Positions 38,794-43,169 of a stretch of DNA of 43,169 nucleotides are shown in pieces. Where the stretch lies: positions 1-43,169 of the forward strand of contig VEOW01000054.1 in the NCBI GenBank assembly GCA_012026785.1. The letters run 5' to 3'. The stretch comes from Chloroflexota bacterium (GTDB taxonomy: Bacteria; Chloroflexota; Limnocylindria; Limnocylindrales; CSP1-4). Position 1 is the first letter of the stretch. Every line of letters starts with the position of its first letter. The notes under the pieces are model-generated. The model did not search any database, was not told where the DNA came from, and saw only the letters and a program-made list of their open reading frames with translations. A program made the translations under genes and the position numbers.

Positions 38794-39563
38794 TGCGTAT
38801 TCCCGGGGTCGACGTGCGGTTCGCAATTATCCGGATCGCCTCGACGGCTGCCCTGTTCACGGCGTGGGAGTGGTATGGCTCGCAACCTGGCCAGTTCGCA
38901 CTGCCGCCGCCTTCGAAGGTGTTTCCCGCACTCGTCGAATCGATCGTCGATGGGGGCTTGGTCCAGGCGGCCATAGGAACCCTCTGGGTTGGAGCCGTTG
39001 GATTCTCGATCGCAGCAGTCCTGGGCGTGACACTTGGCCTTGTCATTGCAAACGTTTCATGGGCCGACAACACTCTGACACCGCTCGTGAATGCAGCCTA
39101 TGCCGCCCCGATTACGATGCTCGTGCCCATCATAGGGATCTACACTGGGCTTGGTTTCACGGGCAAGGTGACACTCGTTGTGTTATTCGCGTTCTTCGTC
39201 ATTCTCATAAACACCGAGGCTGGCGTGAGGCAGGTTCGCGAAGACCTCGTCGAAACCGCTCGCTCGTTCGAGGCATCGCGCATCCAGATCGCCCGCCACG
39301 TCATGCTCCCGTCGACGATGCCTTTCATCCTAAACGGGCTCAGGCTCGGCGTAGGCCGTGCAGTCCGAGGGGCAATCGTCGCAGAACTTCTGTTGCTGGT
39401 GTCAAACCTTGGTCTGTTCCTCATTCGTGCCGGAGCGACGTTCAATATGCCTCGCCTCATGGCCGGGATCTTCTTCACCATGCTCATGGGCTACGCGGTG
39501 ATGTGGTTTGCAGGCTATCTCGAGCGTCGATCACTTCGGTGGCGAGGAGAGGCAACATACTGA
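38793..39563 (+). CDS. ABC transporter permease B, system 2
   Basis: This 256-residue permease has the family coupling loop DLVETARSFEASRIQIARHVMLPSTMPFILNGLRLG and segments such as LVVLFAFFVILINTE. ATG 38793 overlaps the preceding TGA, and GAGGAGGG lies at 38778-38785. The segment VRGAIVAELLLLVSNLGLFLIRAG is slightly shorter than in permease A. The two permeases differ enough that a heterodimeric channel is likely. A 96-base gap with a hairpin follows. Confidence 0.9.
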   Translation: MRIPGVDVRFAIIRIASTAALFTAWEWYGSQPGQFALPPPSKVFPALVESIVDGGLVQAAIGTLWVGAVGFSIAAVLGVTLGLVIANVSWADNTLTPLVNAAYAAPITMLVPIIGIYTGLGFTGKVTLVVLFAFFVILINTEAGVRQVREDLVETARSFEASRIQIARHVMLPSTMPFILNGLRLGVGRAVRGAIVAELLLLVSNLGLFLIRAGATFNMPRLMAGIFFTMLMGYAVMWFAGYLERRSLRWRGEATY

Positions 39564-39617
39564 TGCAGACAAGGGCAGCATCGGGCAGTACCCGGCACTG
39601 AATATTGGAGCGGGCCG

Positions 39618-39638
39618 GCCATCCCCATTGGGGTGGGC
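39618..39638. other. Stem-loop between ABC system 2 and the cupins
   Basis: GCCATCCCC and GGGGTGGGC form a GC-rich stem with one bulged base on each side and the loop ATT. It lies in the 96-base gap before the first cupin gene. No U-run follows, so partial termination or mRNA processing is more likely than a full stop. Confidence 0.35.
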
Positions 39639-39659
39639 GGGAAATCACAGGAGGACGAT

Positions 39660-40193
39660 ATGACAGACGCCAGACAAGGTCTGGGAGCTGGCAGGCCCCA
39701 TGTCACGCCGCACCCATATGACGTGTTCTCAGACTTCATGCGGCAGCGGCGGGAGCTCTCTGAGTCCGGGCAGATTGTGGTCAAGGGCAAGGGTCGGAGC
39801 TTCCGAAACTCACGCCAAGGCTACAGCAGGTACTACCTCCACCTTAATTCCGATGCCGCGGTCCCCGAATGGCTGCTCTTCATCAAGGACGTTTCCGCGG
39901 GTTCGGGACGCCACACGCATCAGGGCGGGCTCGTTCTGTATGTGACAAAGGGACGAGGGTACTCCGTGTTCAACGGAACACGGATTGACTGGAAGGCCGG
40001 TGACCTGATGGTCATGCCGGTGCTTCCGGGGGGCGTCGAGCATGAGCACTTCCCGACCGATGAAGTGAGCATGTGGGCGGCGTTCATCTATATCCCGTTC
40101 CAAGATGCGATCGGATCGATGTTCGATCAGGTAACCGAACGTCCCGATTGGCAGCGGCTCCAGGCAGAGGACCGACAGGGAGAGGTGGCATAG
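39660..40193 (+). CDS. Cupin protein with an intact metal site
   Basis: This 177-residue single-cupin protein has the core GSGRHTHQGGLVLYVTKGRGYSVFNG (about 81-106) and DLMVMPVLPGGVEHEH. The motif supplies H85, H87, and H128 or H130 as likely metal ligands, like gentisate-dioxygenase-type cupins. GGAGGACG precedes ATG 39660. It would bind an iron or manganese ion and could cleave a ring or act on a keto acid; the substrate is not clear. The next gene is a related cupin that lacks the first two His, so the pair could form a two-part enzyme. Confidence 0.8.
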   Translation: MTDARQGLGAGRPHVTPHPYDVFSDFMRQRRELSESGQIVVKGKGRSFRNSRQGYSRYYLHLNSDAAVPEWLLFIKDVSAGSGRHTHQGGLVLYVTKGRGYSVFNGTRIDWKAGDLMVMPVLPGGVEHEHFPTDEVSMWAAFIYIPFQDAIGSMFDQVTERPDWQRLQAEDRQGEVA

Positions 40194-40194
40194 G

Positions 40195-40695
40195 ATGGCA
40201 CGAACGCTGTTCGAAGAGGTTTTTGAGCGAGCGGAGGTGGAGCGAGCCCGCCGCGCCTCCAGCAAGAACCTCATCACACGAGATGAGTGCCAGGCCGAGA
40301 TCTCGCCGATGGGCGTGCAGCGCTGGTACCTACACCCGCGTCTCGATACACCAAGCACGCAGGCGCTGTACTTTCACGAGCTGGAGATCCCTGTTGGCTC
40401 GCGAAGCGGGAAGCTGTTCTGCCAGGGAGGAATCGTCCACCTCGTCCTCGAAGGCGAGGGTTACACGGAGGTCGACGGCGAGCGTCATTCCTGGGAGGCC
40501 GAAGACCTGATCGCGATCCCGATCCGTGAGTACGGCGTCACCTATCAACACGTGAACACCGGATCGACTCCGGTTCGAATGGTGGTAGCGTGGCCGAATC
40601 TCGACTCGGCGATTGGGCCCGAAGGCGGCGTGGAGATGAAGGTCCTCGAGAATGCCCCTGAATTCGAGGCGCTGCTGACCACATCCGCGTCCTAG
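40195..40695 (+). CDS. Cupin protein with a degenerate metal site
   Basis: This 166-residue cupin is aligned to the preceding one: SGKLFCQGGIVHLVLEGEGYTEVDG against SGRHTHQGGLVLYV. The two histidines of HTH become L74 and C76 (LFC), while H119 in TYQHV is kept. It probably binds no metal, or binds differently. The genes overlap closely: the first stop, TAG, is one base before ATG 40195. Small paired cupins of unequal activity suggest a heteromer, analogous to the two domains of bicupin dioxygenases. Otherwise it may be a binding or regulatory protein. Confidence 0.75.
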   Translation: MARTLFEEVFERAEVERARRASSKNLITRDECQAEISPMGVQRWYLHPRLDTPSTQALYFHELEIPVGSRSGKLFCQGGIVHLVLEGEGYTEVDGERHSWEAEDLIAIPIREYGVTYQHVNTGSTPVRMVVAWPNLDSAIGPEGGVEMKVLENAPEFEALLTTSAS

Positions 40696-40856
40696 CCTAA
40701 TCGGTGGCGGACCTAGCCACGTCGGAGCTCCTGCCGGCCGGTCGATATCACAGTCAGGCGACGTCCCCTTGACTCTACCCAGCAGCGTCGGGCTGTCTGG
40801 AAGTCGACTGCGCACGAGCAGACGGCTCATCGTCGGCCCATGCATTCGACGATGCG

Positions 40857-42122
40857 GTGACGGCTCGAACGTGCGCGGCGCCTGGCAACGGAACACGCAG
40901 GCGCGCCGTGGCCACCCCGTCTAGTCCAGAAGGAGTACGGCTGTACCAGCTACCGTACCTTGCTCTGCTGGCCACCGTCTTCCTCGGATTCTCGAACAAT
41001 GGCATCGTCCAGCCGATTCTCCCGATCTACGTTCTGGATCAGGGAGGGGACGCGGCGCTCGTAGGAGCACTCCTTCTCGCCTTCACCGTGCCCTCGATCG
41101 TAATCCGTCCGTTCATCGGACACCTGATTGATACGAGGGGCACACACTCGACGTTCAGGCTGGGTGCCGTCGGGCTTGGCGCTGCGGGCTTCCTGTTCTT
41201 AGGGCCGGGTCTCCCGGGTGTGTTCCTCGCCCGGTCACTCCACGGCGCGGCCTGGGCGGCATTCAACACGGCAGGGAACTCCGCTCTTGCTGAGCTTGCT
41301 CCGCTTTCCCGTCGGGCAGAGGCGTCAGGAATGTACAACCTGATGTCGAACCTGGCCCAAATGCTCGCCCCTGCCTGCGGCCTCATCCTCCTGGCTGGGT
41401 TCGGGTTCGCTGGCCCGTTCGTGGCCTCCGCATCGATTGGCTGTATCGCCGCAATCCTTCTCACGATCGGACCATTCGAGCATGAGACGCAGGCCTCGCC
41501 TCGAAGGTCGGATTCAGGCTTCCTCAGGGGCCTCGTCGACCGCGCGGCTGTCTTGCCAATGTCGGTGGGATTCGTCTGGGTCAGTGTCCAAACGCTCTTC
41601 GTTGTCTTTCCGCCCGTCTTCGCTGCTGAGCGAGGCATCCCTGTGTCGGAACTGACGCTCTACTACCCCGTGATGGGGGGAGTACTCATCGCCGCGAGGC
41701 TATTTGCCCGCCGCATCACGGACCGGCTTCCGAGACTCCATGTCCTTGTGTTTGGGCTCGCGATGGGCATCATCGCGATGGGAGTGGCTACGACGGCTCG
41801 CTCGGTGGCCGATCTCCTGCTTGCCGCTTGCCTGTTCGCGATAGGTTCGAGCGCGACGCCGACGATCGCGACAGCCATCGCGATTGACCGAGCGGATCCA
41901 CAACGTCTTGGTGCTGCCATGGCGACCTTCTCACTTGGCTATCCACTCGGGCTTGGCCTGGGCGGGGCAGTGTGGGGCCTCACCATCGAGGCGTTGGACT
42001 ACCCCGCACCCTTCCTTGGCGCCATTTTGGTGCTCGGGACTCTGCTCGTCCTCGTGCTATCTCCTCAGGTCAGACGCGGGCTGGCAGTCGCGGCAGGAGC
42101 GCACGCGGAGAGCAGCCGGTAA
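40857..42122 (+). CDS. MFS transporter
   Basis: This 421-residue protein has about twelve membrane segments and the family loop GHLIDTRG between helices 2 and 3 (about 90-97). The first helix reads LYQLPYLALLATVFLGFSNNG; a basic N-terminal tail of about 28 residues precedes it. It is a secondary transporter, likely for export of a metabolite or uptake of an organic acid. GTG 40857 has no strong ribosome site; AGAAGGAG lies at about 40928-40935 but is followed by no usual in-frame start. It converges on the last amidohydrolase gene with eight bases between stops. Confidence 0.85.
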   Translation: MTARTCAAPGNGTRRRAVATPSSPEGVRLYQLPYLALLATVFLGFSNNGIVQPILPIYVLDQGGDAALVGALLLAFTVPSIVIRPFIGHLIDTRGTHSTFRLGAVGLGAAGFLFLGPGLPGVFLARSLHGAAWAAFNTAGNSALAELAPLSRRAEASGMYNLMSNLAQMLAPACGLILLAGFGFAGPFVASASIGCIAAILLTIGPFEHETQASPRRSDSGFLRGLVDRAAVLPMSVGFVWVSVQTLFVVFPPVFAAERGIPVSELTLYYPVMGGVLIAARLFARRITDRLPRLHVLVFGLAMGIIAMGVATTARSVADLLLAACLFAIGSSATPTIATAIAIDRADPQRLGAAMATFSLGYPLGLGLGGAVWGLTIEALDYPAPFLGAILVLGTLLVLVLSPQVRRGLAVAAGAHAESSR

Positions 42123-42130
42123 GGGACACA

Positions 42131-43072
42131 CTAGGAACACAACGCAGGTCGTCGCCGACTCGGATCACCGCTGTGCGGCAGGAGTCGCAGCGCATTCTTG
42201 GTTTCTATGAGTCGTTGATCGCTGCTACTGAAGCCAGCATCAGAAAGCTGATGCACATACTCTTCGGCGCTCCGGTACGGAAAGTCCGTCCCCCAAAGCA
42301 ACTGTGACGGCTGTGTCATTCGCGACAGCGCAGACATGGCGATGGGATTCGCAACTTGGGCGATGTCGTAGAAGAACTGTTTGAGTTGAGCCTCCGTGGA
42401 TCGCCGACTCAGGCCATGTTCGCTTTCGACGACCCTGAGTAGTCGCTCGTGGACCATGGGGAGAACGCCACCGCCGTGGGAGAAGATCCAGGCGACGTTC
42501 GGAAAGCGATCTGGGATTCTCGAGATGATGAGATTGGCGATCGCCCGCGTCGTGTCGGCACCATATTCGATGATCGCGTCCTTGATCCCCGGGAGCACTG
42601 ATCGGCAGGAAGGGGAGGCGGTCGGGTGCGTGTACACCACCGCCGCTCGACGATCCAGCTCAGCCAACACTGGATCAAACGCGGCATGTCCGAGCCACTG
42701 GGTGTCGTAGCTGGTGAACAGGCACACGCCATCAGCTCCCAGATGCTCGAAGGCGTACTCGATCTCGGCAAGGCTATCGTCGATGTCGGGCAAGGGCACC
42801 GCGGCGAAGAACCCGAAGCGCCCGGGAAAGTCCGCCACCAGTGACGCCGCGTACTCATTGCAGGCTCGAGCCACATGGCCGCCGAGCCCGTCCGCGCTCG
42901 CCCCAACTCCAGGTGTGGTTATCGAGACAATCGCAGTCTTGACCCCGGCGCGATCCATGTCCCGTAACGACCGCTCCACCGACCACCCGAGCAGTGGCCC
43001 AGCAACCCGGCGATGCAGGGCCGCAACCCAGCTGGGTGGGGCGATGTGGTGATGGACGTCAATCCGTGCCAG
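42131..43072 (-). CDS. ACMSD-type amidohydrolase/decarboxylase, start unclear
   Basis: This amidohydrolase_2 protein of about 313 residues belongs to the ACMSD/gamma-resorcylate/5-carboxyvanillate decarboxylase type. The first strand IDVHHHIAPP carries the HxH metal motif, then THPTASPSC, FSHGGG and the Asp of WGTDFPY. These enzymes decarboxylate aromatic or muconate-type acids with a divalent metal. The first usual start codon in frame is GTG 42979, but that removes the HxH strand. The frame upstream is open to beyond 43072 and offers only CTG 43072 at the right place (ARIDVHHH follows). The start is therefore CTG, or the N-terminus has suffered a small change. It converges on the MFS gene. 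Confidence 0.75.
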   Translation of the reverse strand: MARIDVHHHIAPPSWVAALHRRVAGPLLGWSVERSLRDMDRAGVKTAIVSITTPGVGASADGLGGHVARACNEYAASLVADFPGRFGFFAAVPLPDIDDSLAEIEYAFEHLGADGVCLFTSYDTQWLGHAAFDPVLAELDRRAAVVYTHPTASPSCRSVLPGIKDAIIEYGADTTRAIANLIISRIPDRFPNVAWIFSHGGGVLPMVHERLLRVVESEHGLSRRSTEAQLKQFFYDIAQVANPIAMSALSRMTQPSQLLWGTDFPYRSAEEYVHQLSDAGFSSSDQRLIETKNALRLLPHSGDPSRRRPALCS

Positions 43073-43169
43073 TAGTGTCCCGGGACGTGGTGTAAATCGA
43101 GGGCCATGACGGCAATGGCCACCGCCTAGGCTTCCAGCGGATTTCTGACGTCAGCTGGGAGGACCACAG
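43073..43169. other. Right edge, no gene seen
   Basis: This 97-base edge contains no complete gene. The minus-strand frame of the preceding gene stays open until a TGA near 43157, with no ATG, GTG or TTG in frame. An ATG (near 43108) in a different minus frame begins MALDLHH, so a one-base change could join it to the gene. No terminator was recognised. Confidence 0.4.

Noticed and set aside
1-43169. CRISPR arrays, tRNA or rRNA genes, phage genes
   Set aside because: No regularly spaced repeats, no tRNA-like cloverleaf ends and no phage structural motifs were seen on either strand.

Overview
The window is high-GC (roughly 65%), densely packed bacterial DNA with many GTG/TTG starts, clear GGAGG-type ribosome sites and many stop/start overlaps. 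The two transporter binding proteins are lipoproteins with long Thr/Pro-rich linkers, and flavin monooxygenases of the LLM type are abundant. This suits a soil or freshwater Chloroflexota-like bacterium, with an actinobacterium as the alternative; this is inference. No tRNA, rRNA or CRISPR was seen. Almost the whole window is one catabolic and transport island.

Layout. (1) 1-143 is the tail of an unrecognised gene, followed by a complete IS481-like insertion sequence (198-1373) with imperfect terminal inverted repeats and a 9-bp target duplication. (2) 1416-3725 holds a promoter and operator, a dihydroorotate-dehydrogenase-like gene and an LLM monooxygenase gene killed by one in-frame TAA. 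(3) 3722-18641 is one tightly coupled plus-strand operon: IclR regulator, LLM monooxygenase, alpha/beta-hydrolase-fold protein without the usual nucleophile, two dihydropyrimidinase/allantoinase-type amidohydrolases, CoxG-like protein, a first molybdenum hydroxylase (2Fe-2S subunit plus an unusual FAD-Mo fusion), a second molybdenum hydroxylase (FAD, Mo and 2Fe-2S subunits) and a UbiD-type decarboxylase. (4) 18670-22056, minus strand, converges on it with a second hydrolase-fold/amidohydrolase/LLM trio. (5) 22342-24872 has a small four-cysteine protein, a GntR/FCD regulator and an aldehyde dehydrogenase. (6) 25010-33514, plus strand: a VOC protein, a NitT/TauT-type ABC importer with two permeases, extradiol dioxygenase, Rieske dioxygenase alpha and beta subunits, a NahE-like hydratase-aldolase and a second small cysteine protein. 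(7) 33554-35731, minus strand: a second UbiD-type decarboxylase and an FMN split-barrel protein. (8) 35986-42122, plus strand: a second two-permease ABC importer, a pair of cupins and an MFS transporter. (9) 42131-43072, minus strand: an ACMSD-type amidohydrolase/decarboxylase.

How it may work together (inference). The ABC importers take up a small, probably acidic, substrate. Rieske dioxygenase, extradiol dioxygenase, hydratase-aldolase and aldehyde dehydrogenase form the core of a naphthalene-style removal of one aromatic ring, which ends in an aromatic carboxylate. UbiD and ACMSD-type decarboxylases can remove carboxylates. Molybdenum hydroxylases, LLM monooxygenases and cyclic-amide hydrolases are the usual tools for hydroxylating and opening an N-heterocycle. 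The best single reading is degradation of a bicyclic or carboxylated N-heteroaromatic compound; the exact substrate cannot be read from sequence. Several enzymes carry altered catalytic residues: Gly for the nucleophile Ser in both hydrolase-fold proteins, Asp for Glu in the fused Mo subunit, Gln for Glu in the aldehyde dehydrogenase and Cys for Ser in the DHODH-like protein. These make the cluster look chemically unusual.
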